This document shows positions 23,210 through 33,444 of a stretch of 64,000 bases of DNA, piece by piece. Below the pieces are notes generated by a model. That model was not told where the DNA came from and ran no database searches. It saw only the letters and a program-made list of their open reading frames with translations. Position numbers and translations under genes: made by a program. Origin of the DNA: an uncultured Eudoraea sp. (GTDB taxonomy: Bacteria > Bacteroidota > Bacteroidia > Flavobacteriales > Flavobacteriaceae). Position 1 is the stretch's first letter. Each line of letters begins with the position of its first letter. The stretch lies in assembly GCF_947490415.1 (NCBI RefSeq), contig NZ_CANLGX010000002.1:372001-436000 (forward strand), read 5' to 3'.

Positions 23210-24964
23210 CTAGATTTCTTTCCCTGATAGTTGATTGATATATAGCTCCTTGTAATAGCCGTTTATTTCTATCAACTCATTGTGAGTACCCTCCTGGAGT
23301 ACCTTTCCGTCTTCCAGGACTATAATTTTATCTGCATTTTTAGCCGAAGAAACACGATGACTCACTATTAGGGTGGTCCTTAGATGTGAAGCTTGTTTTA
23401 GGTTGTGTAAAATTTCTTCTTCAGTCTCTGTGTCCACAGCAGACAGGCAATCATCGAAAAGATATATCCTGGGGTCTTTTAGTAGAGCCCTGGCTATTGA
23501 AACCCGCTGTTTTTGACCTCCACTAAGGGTTATGCCCCTTTCGCCCAGAATTGTATCATACTTTTTAGAAAAGCCCATGATGTTTTCATGCACAGCTGCC
23601 TTTTTCGCAACTTCCAGGATTTCATTTTCCGTTGCGGACTCCTTACCGAATTTAATGTTATTTTTAATAGTGTCAGAAAATAGAAATGCATCTTGCGGAA
23701 CGGCACCAATAGATTCTCTCAGGCTGTGTAAATTTAATCTTTGAACAGGGACATTATCAATTAAAATTTCTCCTGAAGAGGTGTCATATAGCCGGGCAAT
23801 AAGATCCAGAATAGTGGATTTCCCTGAACCGGTTTTTCCTATTATAGCAACCGTTTCTCCTTCATTTATAATAAAAGATATATCATTGAGTGCGGTAATA
23901 TTAGTGTCGTCATAAGTAAACGTGACATTCCTGAATTCTATGGTTCCCTTAATTGGAGTGTCTTCTAAAACTTCATTTCTTATCTCGGGTTGTTCTTTCA
24001 AGAACTCATTTATTCTCTTTTGTGAAGCTTCTGCACGCTGCACAATAGAAGTTAGCCAACCTACAACAGCTACCGGCCATGTTAACATATTCACATAAAG
24101 TATGAATTCAGCAATGGTACCAATAGATGAGATTTCACCATTTATATATTGTTTACCCCCTACATAAATAACAAAAATATTGCTGATTCCAATTAACAGA
24201 ATCATTAATGGAAAAAACCAGGCGTTTACTTTGGCCAGATCCATACTTTTCTCTTTTCCTTCATTGGCCAGTATGATTACCTCATTGTTTATCTGAGGCT
24301 CCAGACTATATGCCTTTATAACTGATACTCCGGAAAAGGTTTCCTGGGCAAAGGTTGACAAAGTTGACAGGTATTCCTGGACTTTAGTACTGCGCTTATG
24401 AATTATTTTACTTATCTGATATATTAAAACGGATAGTATGGGTAATGGTAATAAAGAATAAAATGCAATGGTTGGAGCCTTAATAAACATTAGGGGTATC
24501 AGGCAAACGAATAAGGTGAGTGTCTGAATTCCATACATTATTGCTGGTCCGGTATAAAGCCTTACCTGACCAACATCCTCACTTATCCTGTTCATTAAGT
24601 CACCAGTACGGTTCTTTTTATAAAAATTCAGACTTAAAAGCTGGTAATGATCGAAAACTTCGTTTTTTAAATCATATTCAATATATCGTGAAACATTTAT
24701 AATGGTCTGTCGCATTAAGAAGGTAAAGAATCCCGAAAGTAAAGCTGCCCCAACGATGATCAGGATATATTCCAGAAGTAGATCTCTTGCCTGGGGTTCT
24801 GTAATTTGTGAAGCCACGTAATTTTCAACAACTTCTATAGATTTTTTTACAAAAGAAGGCATTACCAATTGAAATATTCTGGCAATAATGGTGATGATAA
24901 TACCGATGAGTAATTTAAAACCGTATTTTTTGAAGTATTTGTCTAAGTGCCTGAGTTCTTTCAT
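23210..24964 (-). CDS. ABC exporter half-transporter, MsbA-like (ATPase fused to permease)
   Basis: A 584-residue type-I ABC exporter subunit that works as a dimer in the inner membrane. The membrane domain (about 1-320) has six helices and the coupling region RTGDLMNRISEDVGQVR. The nucleotide-binding domain (about 335-575) has Walker A IIGKTGSGKST, Q-loop GAVPQDAFLFSDTI, signature LSGGQKQR, Walker B IYLFDDCLSAVD and SHRVSSAKNAD. Lipid A/lipid flipping or peptide export are possibilities; it resembles MsbA and the YheH/YheI-type multidrug exporters equally. A full promoter precedes it, divergent from nusB. Confidence 0.9.
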   Translation of the reverse strand: MKELRHLDKYFKKYGFKLLIGIIITIIARIFQLVMPSFVKKSIEVVENYVASQITEPQARDLLLEYILIIVGAALLSGFFTFLMRQTIINVSRYIEYDLKNEVFDHYQLLSLNFYKKNRTGDLMNRISEDVGQVRLYTGPAIMYGIQTLTLFVCLIPLMFIKAPTIAFYSLLPLPILSVLIYQISKIIHKRSTKVQEYLSTLSTFAQETFSGVSVIKAYSLEPQINNEVIILANEGKEKSMDLAKVNAWFFPLMILLIGISNIFVIYVGGKQYINGEISSIGTIAEFILYVNMLTWPVAVVGWLTSIVQRAEASQKRINEFLKEQPEIRNEVLEDTPIKGTIEFRNVTFTYDDTNITALNDISFIINEGETVAIIGKTGSGKSTILDLIARLYDTSSGEILIDNVPVQRLNLHSLRESIGAVPQDAFLFSDTIKNNIKFGKESATENEILEVAKKAAVHENIMGFSKKYDTILGERGITLSGGQKQRVSIARALLKDPRIYLFDDCLSAVDTETEEEILHNLKQASHLRTTLIVSHRVSSAKNADKIIVLEDGKVLQEGTHNELIEINGYYKELYINQLSGKEI

Positions 24965-25003
24965 TAAAATGGCTGGTAATGCAAATAGGATTTATCTAAT
25001 GGA

Positions 25004-25032
25004 CAAATATAGCTGATTGGTCCCAAAGCAAA
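25004..25032 (-). promoter_or_regulatory. Promoter of the MsbA-like exporter
   Basis: Minus strand: TTTG (25032-25029), 17-nt spacer, TATATTTG (25011-25004). About 33 nt of leader before the ATG. Confidence 0.65.
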
Positions 25033-25067
25033 TGTTATAAAACTTATAAGATAAACTGAGAATTAGT

Positions 25068-25096
25068 TTTGGATTTAAAATAGATTAGTATTTTTG
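25068..25096 (+). promoter_or_regulatory. nusB promoter
   Basis: TTTG (25068-25071), 17-nt spacer, TATTTTTG (25089-25096), 40 nt before the nusB ATG. It lies back to back with the exporter promoter. Confidence 0.65.
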
Positions 25097-25136
25097 CTGC
25101 GTTTTGTATTTCTAATTTAACACAAGGTTCTTTAAA

Positions 25137-26084
25137 ATGCTTACACGAAGGCAAATCAGGGTAAAAGTGATGCAATGCATTTATGCCTTAACCTTATCGC
25201 ACGATGAATCATTAGAAAAGCAGAAAAAATTTCTCCGAATAAGCATTGACAACACCTATATCCTCTATTTACTTGTTTTAAGTCTTCTCATGGAACTCCA
25301 TAAAATGGAGGAAAATTTCATCAGATTATCTTTCAAGAAATATATACATGAAAATGACGAAAAATATCCTAATAAAGAAAAATTTCTGAATAATGCAGTG
25401 CTTAATCAAATTGTTAACAATTCCCTGTTGCAAAATGAATTGGTTAAACGGAAATTGAATAATTGGGATCTGCACCAGGATTATGTTAAAATAGTATTTA
25501 ATGAAATAAAAAAGAGTGAACTCTTTGAGCAATATATGCTTTTGGGTGAACAAAGCTATGAAGATGATAAAAATCTAATTGCAAATCTCTTTAAGGAGGT
25601 TATAGCTCCAAATGAAAGGATTTATGAATATTTTGAGGATGATAAATTAACCTGGGTAGACGACATTCCCCTGGTAAATACCTTTGTTCTGAAACAATTG
25701 AGGAAAGTGAATGAAGAATATAGTCAATCCTTCTTTTTACCAAAGCTTTTAAAAGACTCGGATGATATGGTTTTTGCTGATCAATTATTAACAAAAACCC
25801 TATTAAATAATAAAAAATTTGAAGAAGAAATTCAAATAAAAACACCAAACTGGGATAAGGATAGAATTGCAGATATAGATGCAATACTTTTAAAAATGGC
25901 CATTTGTGAGCTTACTGGTTTTTCTTCCATACCCGAACGAGTCACTATTAATGAGTATTTAGAAATTGCTAAAGAGTATTCTACACCTAAGAGCAGCATC
26001 TTTATAAATGGGATTTTGGATAAATTGGTAAAGGAATATAGAATTAATGGAAAATTGAAAAAAACGGGGAGAGGCTTATTATAA
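25137..26084 (+). CDS. nusB: Transcription antitermination factor NusB (long Bacteroidota form)
   Basis: Part of the antitermination complex on rRNA and other transcripts, binding boxA RNA with NusE. The 315-residue chain is about twice the enterobacterial length: residues 1-20 hold the usual MLTRRQIRVKVMQCIYAL start, about 30-190 form a Bacteroidota-specific helical insert, and the C-terminal NusB core is seen in WDKDRIADIDAILLKMAICEL, PERVTINEYLEIAKEYST and SSIFINGILDKLVKEY. This long form is normal for the phylum. It is probably first in a nusB-DUF1573-yajC cluster, though the second gene has its own -7 box. Confidence 0.93.
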   Translation: MLTRRQIRVKVMQCIYALTLSHDESLEKQKKFLRISIDNTYILYLLVLSLLMELHKMEENFIRLSFKKYIHENDEKYPNKEKFLNNAVLNQIVNNSLLQNELVKRKLNNWDLHQDYVKIVFNEIKKSELFEQYMLLGEQSYEDDKNLIANLFKEVIAPNERIYEYFEDDKLTWVDDIPLVNTFVLKQLRKVNEEYSQSFFLPKLLKDSDDMVFADQLLTKTLLNNKKFEEEIQIKTPNWDKDRIADIDAILLKMAICELTGFSSIPERVTINEYLEIAKEYSTPKSSIFINGILDKLVKEYRINGKLKKTGRGLL

Positions 26085-26096
26085 ACAAATATTCCT

Positions 26097-26104
26097 TAAT
26101 TTTG
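26097..26104 (+). promoter_or_regulatory. -7 box (TAATTTTG) before the DUF1573 lipoprotein
   Basis: TAATTTTG, 26 nt before the ATG; no -33 TTG at the right distance. It could be an internal promoter of the nusB cluster. Confidence 0.4.
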
Positions 26105-26130
26105 CATGCAAATCTTAAACTTAAATTACA

Positions 26131-26610
26131 ATGAAAAGATTATTTATTGCCCTCGGTTTAGCCGCTGTGTTAGTACTTAGCTCATGTAAGGAGAATGCTT
26201 CCAGCAAGGTAAATACTGAAAACGTTGAAGTAGCAGCCGAAAGAGACTTGCAGGCCAAAAACCTGCCTGTAATGAATTTTGAAAAAACGGAACACGATTT
26301 CGGAACCATCACACAAGGTACTCCACAGGAGACTATCTTTAAATTCACAAACGCAGGTAATGCGCCCTTAATAATTACCAATGCAACCAGTAGTTGCGGG
26401 TGTACAGTTCCTAATCCTCCTAAAGATCCTATTGCACCAGGTGAAACAGGCGAACTTATTGTGAAGTTTAATGGTTCTGGTCAAAATCAGGTTACCAAGA
26501 CCATTACCGTAACAGCGAATACGGAAAAAGGAAAGGAAATTTTAAGAATTAAAGCATTTGTTAACCCTAAAGACGCGGGACCCTCAGCAGCATTGGGGCC
26601 TGTTAAATAG
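26131..26610 (+). CDS. DUF1573-domain lipoprotein
   Basis: A 159-residue exported protein with a lipobox (VLVLSSC, acylated Cys about residue 16). The mature part is one DUF1573 domain, an Ig/ASH-like beta-sandwich: NFEKTEHDFGTITQGTPQETIFKF begins the domain (here about residues 49-72) and ITNATSSCGCTVPNPPKDPIAPGE carries the characteristic SSCGCT. The family is very common in Bacteroidota; function unknown. It lies between nusB and yajC on the same strand, 46 nt and 25 nt apart respectively, a conserved neighbourhood in flavobacteria as I recall it. Confidence 0.88.
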   Translation: MKRLFIALGLAAVLVLSSCKENASSKVNTENVEVAAERDLQAKNLPVMNFEKTEHDFGTITQGTPQETIFKFTNAGNAPLIITNATSSCGCTVPNPPKDPIAPGETGELIVKFNGSGQNQVTKTITVTANTEKGKEILRIKAFVNPKDAGPSAALGPVK

Positions 26611-26635
26611 GTAGGACAAAACTTAACAAAAAACT

Positions 26636-26926
26636 ATGGGTGATATAGGACAATTTCTTCCGATGATACTCATCTTTGCCGTGGCATATTTTTTTATGAT
26701 ACGTCCTCAGATGAAACGTCAAAAAGATGAAAAGAAATTTGCGCAAGCATTAAAGAAAGGTGATAAAATAGTAACTAAAAGTGGCTTGCATGGCAAAGTT
26801 GTGGATTTGAACGATAAGGATTTTTCCTGTATAATCGAGACCATGGCCGGAAGACTAAAATTTGACAGATCAGCCATTTCCATGGAAATGAGCTCCAAGT
26901 TAAATGTTGTTCCGAAGGAAAAATAG
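26636..26926 (+). CDS. yajC: Preprotein translocase accessory subunit YajC
   Basis: A 96-residue single-pass membrane protein that associates with SecDF. One N-terminal helix (FLPMILIFAVAYFFMIRPQMKRQKDEKKF) with the hallmark FxxRPQxKRxK junction, then the small soluble domain (LKKGDKIVTKSGLHGKVVDL). The length fits. It is last in the nusB cluster and is followed by a strong terminator. Confidence 0.95.
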   Translation: MGDIGQFLPMILIFAVAYFFMIRPQMKRQKDEKKFAQALKKGDKIVTKSGLHGKVVDLNDKDFSCIIETMAGRLKFDRSAISMEMSSKLNVVPKEK

Positions 26927-26948
26927 GAATAAAAACAATTTTATTAAA

Positions 26949-26978
26949 AAACACCGGCCACTGCCGGTGTTTTTTTTT
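26949..26978 (+). terminator. Terminator after yajC
   Basis: GC-rich stem AAACACCGGC (26949-26958) / GCCGGTGTTT (26963-26972), 4-nt loop CACT, followed by eight T. Strongest terminator in the window. Confidence 0.92.
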
Positions 26979-27032
26979 GATCGATTAATTGGTTGAATTT
27001 TTTTATATTAAGCTTTTCAATAAAACAATTGT

Positions 27033-28379
27033 ATGTACACGAACAGAAGAAGATTTATTAAGAAAAGCTCATTATATCTTTTAGGATCAGCAACTTCGTT
27101 TCTATTTCCTGTTGAACTTTTAGCTTCAATGCGCAAAAAAGTTGGCCCGAACGATCAGATTAATATGGGATTAATTGGGTGTAATGGAATGGGATTTAGT
27201 AATCTGCTTTCTCTTTTAAAAATAAACGAAGTCAACGTCATAGCACTTTGTGATGTAGATGAAAACGTACTTTCTCGACGTACTTCTGAGCTTGAAAAAG
27301 CCGGTATTAAGAAACCCCAATGGTATAAGGATTATCGGAAAATGTTGGATAATAAGGATATTGATTTTGTGGTTATTGGGACCCCTGATCACTGGCATTG
27401 CCTGCAATTGACAGATGCTTTAAATGCTGGAAAAGATGTGTATTGTGAAAAACCAATTGCTAATTCAATGCAGGAATGTGAAATTATGCTGAATACTGTT
27501 CAGAATAGTAAAAGAATTGTACAGATTGGGCAATGGCAACGCAGTCAACCTCATTTTGTAGATGCAATTAATTTTGTACATTCTGGAAAACTGGGCGAAA
27601 TAAGACTGGCAAAAGCCTGGGCATATCAGGGATGGATGAAGCCGGTTCCTATACAGGCAGACGCGAATGCTCCTGCCGGTGTTGATTACAAAATGTGGTT
27701 GGGACCTGCACCGGAACGTTTATTTAATCCTAACAGGTTTCATTTTAATTTCAGGTGGTTTTGGGATTATGCAGGTGGACTTATGACAGATTGGGGTGTT
27801 CATCTTATTGATTATGCTTTATACGGAATGAAGGCCGGAACGCCTAAATCTGTTATGGCTCTGGGAGGTAAGTTCGCCTATCCGAATGATGCTTCAGAAA
27901 CACCAGATTCATTACAAGCGGTTTTTGAATATGATGATTTTTCCATACTATGGGAGCATGCTACAGGTATCGACGGCGGAAATTATGGAAGAAATCACGG
28001 GATAGCCTTTATTGGGAATAATGGCACCTTGGTTTTAGATAGAAGCGGCTGGGAAGTAATTCCGGAAAAGGAATTTCAGGGCTGGGGCAAAGAAGGCACC
28101 CCAAGAATGGAATCACTGCCGCTGCAACAGAATCAGGGAAATGGTCTGGATCTTCATACTAAGAATTTTATAGAGGCGGTAATGAGCAGAGACCCAAAGA
28201 ACCTTAATGCCCCGATTAAAGTAGGTTACGATGCAGCCATGGTGTCTCATATGGGAAATGTTGCATATAAATCCGGGAATCGAATATATTGGGATACAGA
28301 TAAAGGCAGATTTACTGATAAAACATCTAATGATATTATGATGGCTTCATATCATAATGGCTGGAAATTGCCTCAATAA
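27033..28379 (+). CDS. Gfo/Idh/MocA-family oxidoreductase with Tat-like signal
   Basis: A 448-residue NAD(P)-dependent oxidoreductase of the glucose-fructose oxidoreductase type. The N-terminus MYTNRRRFIKKSSLYLLGSA carries a twin-arginine motif (RRRFIK), suggesting folded export with bound cofactor. Rossmann motif MGLIGCNGMG (about 46-55), the conserved YCEKPIANS (about 134-142) with the catalytic Lys, and the C-terminal domain with WFWDYAGGLMTDWGVHLIDYAL (His of the active site) follow. The exported subgroup in Bacteroidota is linked with carbohydrate or inositol turnover, but the substrate here is unknown. Monocistronic. Confidence 0.9.
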   Translation: MYTNRRRFIKKSSLYLLGSATSFLFPVELLASMRKKVGPNDQINMGLIGCNGMGFSNLLSLLKINEVNVIALCDVDENVLSRRTSELEKAGIKKPQWYKDYRKMLDNKDIDFVVIGTPDHWHCLQLTDALNAGKDVYCEKPIANSMQECEIMLNTVQNSKRIVQIGQWQRSQPHFVDAINFVHSGKLGEIRLAKAWAYQGWMKPVPIQADANAPAGVDYKMWLGPAPERLFNPNRFHFNFRWFWDYAGGLMTDWGVHLIDYALYGMKAGTPKSVMALGGKFAYPNDASETPDSLQAVFEYDDFSILWEHATGIDGGNYGRNHGIAFIGNNGTLVLDRSGWEVIPEKEFQGWGKEGTPRMESLPLQQNQGNGLDLHTKNFIEAVMSRDPKNLNAPIKVGYDAAMVSHMGNVAYKSGNRIYWDTDKGRFTDKTSNDIMMASYHNGWKLPQ

Positions 28380-28443
28380 AGACAAAAATAAACTTAGCTT
28401 ATTAGGAATTTACACCCATAAGTTTTAATAGTAAGTTGCTGAT

Positions 28444-29034
28444 TTATTTGTATTTATCATTCAACCCCAGGCCCCTTAAGATCATAGGAATTATCTTTTC
28501 TAGTCGTGATTCCTTTGTTTTTTGTTGTTTCGCCCCTTCAATATATTCACTATAATCCTTTTGCTTATAGGGGCTTAGAGCCTTAAATTGTTCGTTAAGC
28601 CTAGTGTTTGCTAATAAAGATTCCCTTAAAAGTTCAGGGATGATGATTTCTGTCTTACGCGATGGTTTTAGCTCCAGTCCTTTCTTTTGATTTGCTATTG
28701 CTTCTTCTATATAGTTGAGAACATCTACGTTGTCTATATCGCTAACGGCCTTAAATTTCCAATGTCTCATCGATTTTGTTTTGCCTTCCTGAGCATTTTG
28801 CAGAACCCCCTTAGGATCACTGAGGAATACCCCATTAAAAAACCAAAGGCCAAAATGATTTTTAAAAGCCATTATTCCCAACACGTTTTTATTTTCGAAA
28901 GTATATACGGGAGAACCCCATTTCAGAGTTTCTGCCAATTGGGTTTTCAAGGCAATTTCCCTTAGTTGTGCAATTCCCTCTTTATATTTATGATTTTTGG
29001 AATAGTAGGCATCTATTTTTTCTTCAATATCCAT
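28444..29034 (-). CDS. YdeI/OmdA-family protein with DUF1801 domain
   Basis: A 196-residue protein. The N-terminal half (MDIEEKIDAYYSKN...LKWGSPVYTFENKNVLGIMAFKNHFGLWFF) is a DUF1801 domain; the C-terminal half, with GLELKPSRKTEIIIPELLRESL and the FKALSPYKQKDYSEYIEGAKQQKTKESRLEKI pattern, is the OmdA/YdeI module. ATG 29034 was chosen because it starts 8 nt after the pepT stop and begins the conserved domain; an upstream ATG at 29067 would overlap pepT. Function unknown. Probably co-transcribed with pepT. Confidence 0.85.
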   Translation of the reverse strand: MDIEEKIDAYYSKNHKYKEGIAQLREIALKTQLAETLKWGSPVYTFENKNVLGIMAFKNHFGLWFFNGVFLSDPKGVLQNAQEGKTKSMRHWKFKAVSDIDNVDVLNYIEEAIANQKKGLELKPSRKTEIIIPELLRESLLANTRLNEQFKALSPYKQKDYSEYIEGAKQQKTKESRLEKIIPMILRGLGLNDKYK

Positions 29035-29042
29035 AGCCCCAT

Positions 29043-30266
29043 CTATTTGCTGGCTACAATTTCGCAAATTTTCACGATAACCTCAACAGACTTTTGCATA
29101 CTTTCAACTGGTATGTATTCGTACTTTCCATGAAAATTATGCCCCCCCGCAAAAATATTTGGACAAGGTAGTCCCATATAACTGAGTTGTGAACCATCTG
29201 TGCCACCCCTAATAGGTTTTATAATTGGTTCTATGCCCAGTACCTGCATGGCTTCTTTTGCAATTTCAACGACATGAAAAACTGGTTCTATCTTTTCCCG
29301 CATATTGAAGTACTGATCTTTTATCTCTACAGTGAAGAAATCTCCGTGTTTTACATTCAGATCATTAACAATATCCTTTAGCAATTTTTTCCTCTTCTCA
29401 AATAAAGTCCTGTCGTGATCTCTGATTATAAGTTCCAATTCTGCTTTTTCAATTTCACCTCGGAGGTGATTTATATGAAAAAATCCTTCCCGGCCTTCTG
29501 TTTGTTCCGGCACTTCTTTGTTTGGCAATAAATTCATTAACTCATTAATAAGGCCAATGGCATTTACCATTTTTCCTTTTGCATATCCAGGATGTACACT
29601 TTTACCTATAACGGTAATTTTTGCTCCGGCAGCATTAAAATTCTCATATTCCAATTCCCCTATCTGGCTCCCGTCTATAGTATATGCCCAATCTGCACTA
29701 AATTTTTTAACATCAAATTTATGGGCTCCACGTCCTATCTCTTCATCCGGAGTAAACCCAATACGGATAGGGCCGTGTTTAATTTCCGGGTGCTGAATAA
29801 GATACTCCATCGCTGTCATTATTTCAGTAATACCGGCTTTATCGTCTGCTCCCAGGAGTGTAGTGCCATCTGTAACAATGAGGGTTTGTCCTTTGTAAAG
29901 CAGTAAATCATCAAAATAATCCGGTGAGAGTACAATGTTGTTTTCTTTATTCAGGACGATATCCCTTCCGTCATAATTATGAATCAAACGGGGTTTTACA
30001 TTGGTTCCTGTAAAATCCGGGGTTGTATCAAAATGCGAAATAAAGCCAACAGTAGGCACCACTTTTTTAATATTTGAAGGAAGGGTAGCCATGATGTAGC
30101 TGTTCTTATCAATAGATACATCTTCCAAACCAATTTGTTTTAGTTCCTCAGTAAGTTTATGGGCCAGGACCCATTGTTTTTCTGTACTCGGGGTACTATT
30201 TGAATTTGGATCACTCTGGGTATCTATAGTTACATAGCTAATAAACCGGTCGATAATTTTTTGCAT
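29043..30266 (-). CDS. pepT: Peptidase T (tripeptide aminopeptidase)
   Basis: Cytoplasmic M20 di-zinc aminopeptidase releasing N-terminal residues from tripeptides. 407 residues, the family norm. Zinc and catalytic motifs: FISHFDTTPDFTG (His and Asp), LLGADDKAGITEIMTAM (metal Asp), GFTPDEEIGRGA (catalytic Glu pair), WAYTIDGSQIGELEYENFNAA, and IRGGTDGSQLSYMGLPCPN near the C-terminus. It is followed after 8 nt by the YdeI-like gene. A complete promoter lies 17 nt upstream of the ATG. Confidence 0.95.
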   Translation of the reverse strand: MQKIIDRFISYVTIDTQSDPNSNSTPSTEKQWVLAHKLTEELKQIGLEDVSIDKNSYIMATLPSNIKKVVPTVGFISHFDTTPDFTGTNVKPRLIHNYDGRDIVLNKENNIVLSPDYFDDLLLYKGQTLIVTDGTTLLGADDKAGITEIMTAMEYLIQHPEIKHGPIRIGFTPDEEIGRGAHKFDVKKFSADWAYTIDGSQIGELEYENFNAAGAKITVIGKSVHPGYAKGKMVNAIGLINELMNLLPNKEVPEQTEGREGFFHINHLRGEIEKAELELIIRDHDRTLFEKRKKLLKDIVNDLNVKHGDFFTVEIKDQYFNMREKIEPVFHVVEIAKEAMQVLGIEPIIKPIRGGTDGSQLSYMGLPCPNIFAGGHNFHGKYEYIPVESMQKSVEVIVKICEIVASK

Positions 30267-30282
30267 ACTACTAAGTTTGTAT

Positions 30283-30312
30283 CAAAATTACAATATTATT
30301 TAAAGCCTCAAA
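30283..30312 (-). promoter_or_regulatory. pepT promoter
   Basis: Minus strand: TTTG (30312-30309), 18-nt spacer, TAATTTTG (30290-30283). The leader would be only about 10 nt. Confidence 0.65.
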
Positions 30313-30426
30313 CAGCGCAATAATAGCATATTGTGCAAGATCCAAATGAAAAAAGAATAATATAACGGACGGTTTAAAATAAGTTTTGTCTACCTTATGA
30401 GGATATTAACTCAAATTAGATAACAT

Positions 30427-33297
30427 ATGAAACAATATTACTTAGTTATTTTGGTCCTTGTTTTCGGTGCTATTTGCGCTGCAAATGGGCAGATAAGTGG
30501 AACGGTTACAGATGATCAGGGGGTTCCGCTTGTTGGAGCTTCAGTTGTAAAAAAGGGTACGACCATTGGTACTACAACAGATTTTGATGGAAATTACAGT
30601 ATAGATGCTATCCTTGGCGACAGGTTAACGGTTTCTTTTATAGGGTACGAACCTCAAGAAGTTTTAGTAAATAGTACTATTCTAAACATCACACTGGTTT
30701 CCGGTTTGGCGTTGAGTGAGGTTATTATTACAGGTTCACGAAACCCTAACAGAGTTGCTACAGAGAGCACGGTTCCTGTAGATGTTATAGATGTTAAGGA
30801 ACTATCAAGTGTTGGGCCTCAGGTAAATTTAAATCAGATTTTAAATTATGTAGCCCCCTCGTTTACTTCCAATACACAAACCATTTCAGATGGAACGGAT
30901 CATATAGACCCTGCCTCACTTAGAGGATTAGGACCTGATCAGGTATTGGTTTTGATTAATGGAAAAAGAAGACATACATCTTCGCTGGTAAATGTGAATG
31001 GCACATTTGGTAGAGGAAGTGTTGGGACAGATTTAAATTCTATTCCAGCAGCTTCAATAGAACGTGTTGAGGTACTTAGAGATGGAGCTGCGGCACAATA
31101 TGGGTCGGATGCAATTGCAGGCGTAATCAATATTATTCTAAATAAAGATTCAGGTGAATTAAACCTTACGGTAACTTCAGGTGCGAATTTTTCAAAGAAT
31201 GCCAATGGGCAAACAGGTGGCTCAGATGGTGAAGCTACTAATATAGCTGGTAGTTATGGAGTTTCTTTGGGCGAAAGAGGAGGCTATATAAACTTTTCCG
31301 GAGATTTTGATGTTCGTCAGGACTATAGTCGAATGAAAGAATGGGAAGGCGATGTATTTAATCAATACAATACTGTTGAACGATTTGCAAACGCTGATGG
31401 ATACGATGTTGCTGCCTTATTAGATGACGATGTAACCGATGTAATTCAATATGCAAATGCAGCAGGGATTGATACAGGGGGAGCAACAACTAAAGCAGAA
31501 TTGCAGCCTATTCTCTCTGCTGATAATACAGAATCTGAATTAACAGCCAGGGGATTGGTAAGAAGTGATTTTAATATGAGAGTAGGTCAGTCCGCCTTAA
31601 GAGGGGGTCGTTTTTTCGCTAATTTTGCACTTCCTTTAGACGACTATGGAACAGAACTGTATTCTTTTGCCGGGATTAGTTCAAGAACGGGTAATTCTGC
31701 AGGTTTTTACAGGCTTCCTAATCAGAGTAGAACATATACACCGGCATATCTTAACGGATTTCTGCCAGAAATAAATTCTAATATTAAAGATCAGTCTATA
31801 GCAGTAGGTATCAAGGGCAAAATAGGAGATTGGAGTGTCGATTTCAGTAATACGTATGGAAAGAATGCGTTTCTTTATACTATAGGAAATACCTATAATG
31901 CTTCCCTGCAAAGTGCATCACCTACAATCTTTGATGCTGGTGGGTTTTCCTTTTCACAAAATACAACCAACCTGGATATTACCCAGTTTTATGATGATAT
32001 CTTTAGTGGTTTTAATGTCGCTTTCGGTGGGGAATACCGTTTGGAGAACTATGAAATTGTTGCCGGGCAAGAATCCTCTTATGCTCAATATACTGACGCG
32101 GGAGAAGTAATCACACTTGCTACTCAGGAACCGTCACAGGATTTCTTTGGAAGTTCAAGACCCGGGGGATCGCAGGTATTTCCTGGATTTAGTCCTAATA
32201 ATGAATTATCCAGGGGCCGTAGTAGTGTTGCAGGATATGTTGATTTAGAAGCTGATTTTTCTGAAAGTGTTCTTGTGAGTTTTGCAACCCGCTTCGAAAA
32301 TTACAGTGATTTTGGATCAACCATAAATTTCAAAGTTTCATCACGTGTTAAAATTACCGATAATTTTAATCTTCGGGGAGCATTAAATACTGGATTTAGG
32401 GCACCATCCCTGCATCAGATTTATTTTAATTCAACTTCCACGATTTTTGATCAGGATGGGAACCCGCAAGAGGTAGGTACTTTTTCCAACGACAGTAAAG
32501 CTGCAAAACTTTTAGGGATACCTGAATTAAAGGAAGAAACATCAAGTAGTGTTAGTTTGGGTTTAACGGGTAAAATACCTGATGCTAATCTTACGGTTAC
32601 TGTGGACGGTTATTTTGTTAAAATTGATGACAGGGTCGTGTATACAGGACAGTTCGCAGGTCCCGGTACCGGATCGGAATTGGATAATCTTCTTAGACAG
32701 GCAAATGCTTCGGCAGCTTCGTTTTTTGCCAACGCAATTGACACAGAATCAAGAGGTATTGATTTAGTTCTTACTCAAAGGGCTAATGTGTGGGACGGAT
32801 GGATGCTCAATTCAACTTTGGCAGCTACTTTTTCTAAGACCCAGCAGGTAGGAGAGATAAAGGCATCTCAGGTACTTGAAGACGCAGGGCTGGTAGACAC
32901 GTACTTCCCTGAAGATAGCAGGGTTTACCTCGAAGAAGCAGTGCCAAGAACAAAAGTGAATTTGACTTTTAATCTGTCTTCAGATAAATTAATATTCTTT
33001 TTAAGAGGTGTATATTTCGGAAAAGTTACCGAAGCAACTACAAATATTGATAGACAACAGGTTTTTAGTTCCAAGTTTGTAACAGATCTCTCTGTGGGCT
33101 ATAAGGCAACGCCTTCTCTAACTTTTACAGTTGGGGCAAACAATTTGTTTGACACTTATCCGGACAGAGCGGCAGAGGCTTTGGCCGACGGCGGAAATAA
33201 CCGAAGTAGCGGTCGTTTTGATTGGTCCCGTAGAGCGCAGCAGTTTGGTATTGGAGGTAGATTCTTATTTGCAAGAGTAAATTTCATTTTAAGATAA
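30427..33297 (+). CDS. TonB-dependent receptor with carboxypeptidase-like N-terminal domain
   Basis: A 956-residue outer-membrane active transporter. Signal peptide [22 protein letters not shown]; CarboxypepD_reg-like beta-sandwich about 23-105 ([31 protein letters not shown]); plug about 110-240 ([46 protein letters not shown]); then a 22-strand barrel with TonB-dependent receptor C-terminal pattern [16 protein letters not shown]. It is not followed by a SusD gene, so it is not a SusC of a polysaccharide-utilisation locus; the plug resembles the iron/cobalamin class. Substrate unknown. Monocistronic, with a terminator after it. Confidence 0.93.
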   Translation: MKQYYLVILVLVFGAICAANGQISGTVTDDQGVPLVGASVVKKGTTIGTTTDFDGNYSIDAILGDRLTVSFIGYEPQEVLVNSTILNITLVSGLALSEVIITGSRNPNRVATESTVPVDVIDVKELSSVGPQVNLNQILNYVAPSFTSNTQTISDGTDHIDPASLRGLGPDQVLVLINGKRRHTSSLVNVNGTFGRGSVGTDLNSIPAASIERVEVLRDGAAAQYGSDAIAGVINIILNKDSGELNLTVTSGANFSKNANGQTGGSDGEATNIAGSYGVSLGERGGYINFSGDFDVRQDYSRMKEWEGDVFNQYNTVERFANADGYDVAALLDDDVTDVIQYANAAGIDTGGATTKAELQPILSADNTESELTARGLVRSDFNMRVGQSALRGGRFFANFALPLDDYGTELYSFAGISSRTGNSAGFYRLPNQSRTYTPAYLNGFLPEINSNIKDQSIAVGIKGKIGDWSVDFSNTYGKNAFLYTIGNTYNASLQSASPTIFDAGGFSFSQNTTNLDITQFYDDIFSGFNVAFGGEYRLENYEIVAGQESSYAQYTDAGEVITLATQEPSQDFFGSSRPGGSQVFPGFSPNNELSRGRSSVAGYVDLEADFSESVLVSFATRFENYSDFGSTINFKVSSRVKITDNFNLRGALNTGFRAPSLHQIYFNSTSTIFDQDGNPQEVGTFSNDSKAAKLLGIPELKEETSSSVSLGLTGKIPDANLTVTVDGYFVKIDDRVVYTGQFAGPGTGSELDNLLRQANASAASFFANAIDTESRGIDLVLTQRANVWDGWMLNSTLAATFSKTQQVGEIKASQVLEDAGLVDTYFPEDSRVYLEEAVPRTKVNLTFNLSSDKLIFFLRGVYFGKVTEATTNIDRQQVFSSKFVTDLSVGYKATPSLTFTVGANNLFDTYPDRAAEALADGGNNRSSGRFDWSRRAQQFGIGGRFLFARVNFILR

Positions 33298-33317
33298 ACC
33301 ACAGATTGAAAATTATA

Positions 33318-33347
33318 TAAAAAGCTACCAAATTTGGTAGCTTTTTA
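33318..33347 (+). terminator. Terminator after the large TonB-dependent receptor
   Basis: Stem AAAAGCTACC (33320-33329) / GGTAGCTTTT (33336-33345) with loop AAATTT (itself self-complementary), then T. The A run before it makes it nearly symmetrical. Confidence 0.85.
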
Positions 33348-33444
33348 TATTCATAGCCTTAAATTGGCGGCCTGGATACTTTTTGTCAAAAAACACAGTT
33401 TTATGATAAGTTTATTTGATAAATTCTTAAAAAGATTTGAGATT

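Noticed and set aside
33334-33444. N-terminal extension of the small exported protein
   Set aside because: It begins within the receptor terminator hairpin and would bury the obvious signal peptide starting at 33445.
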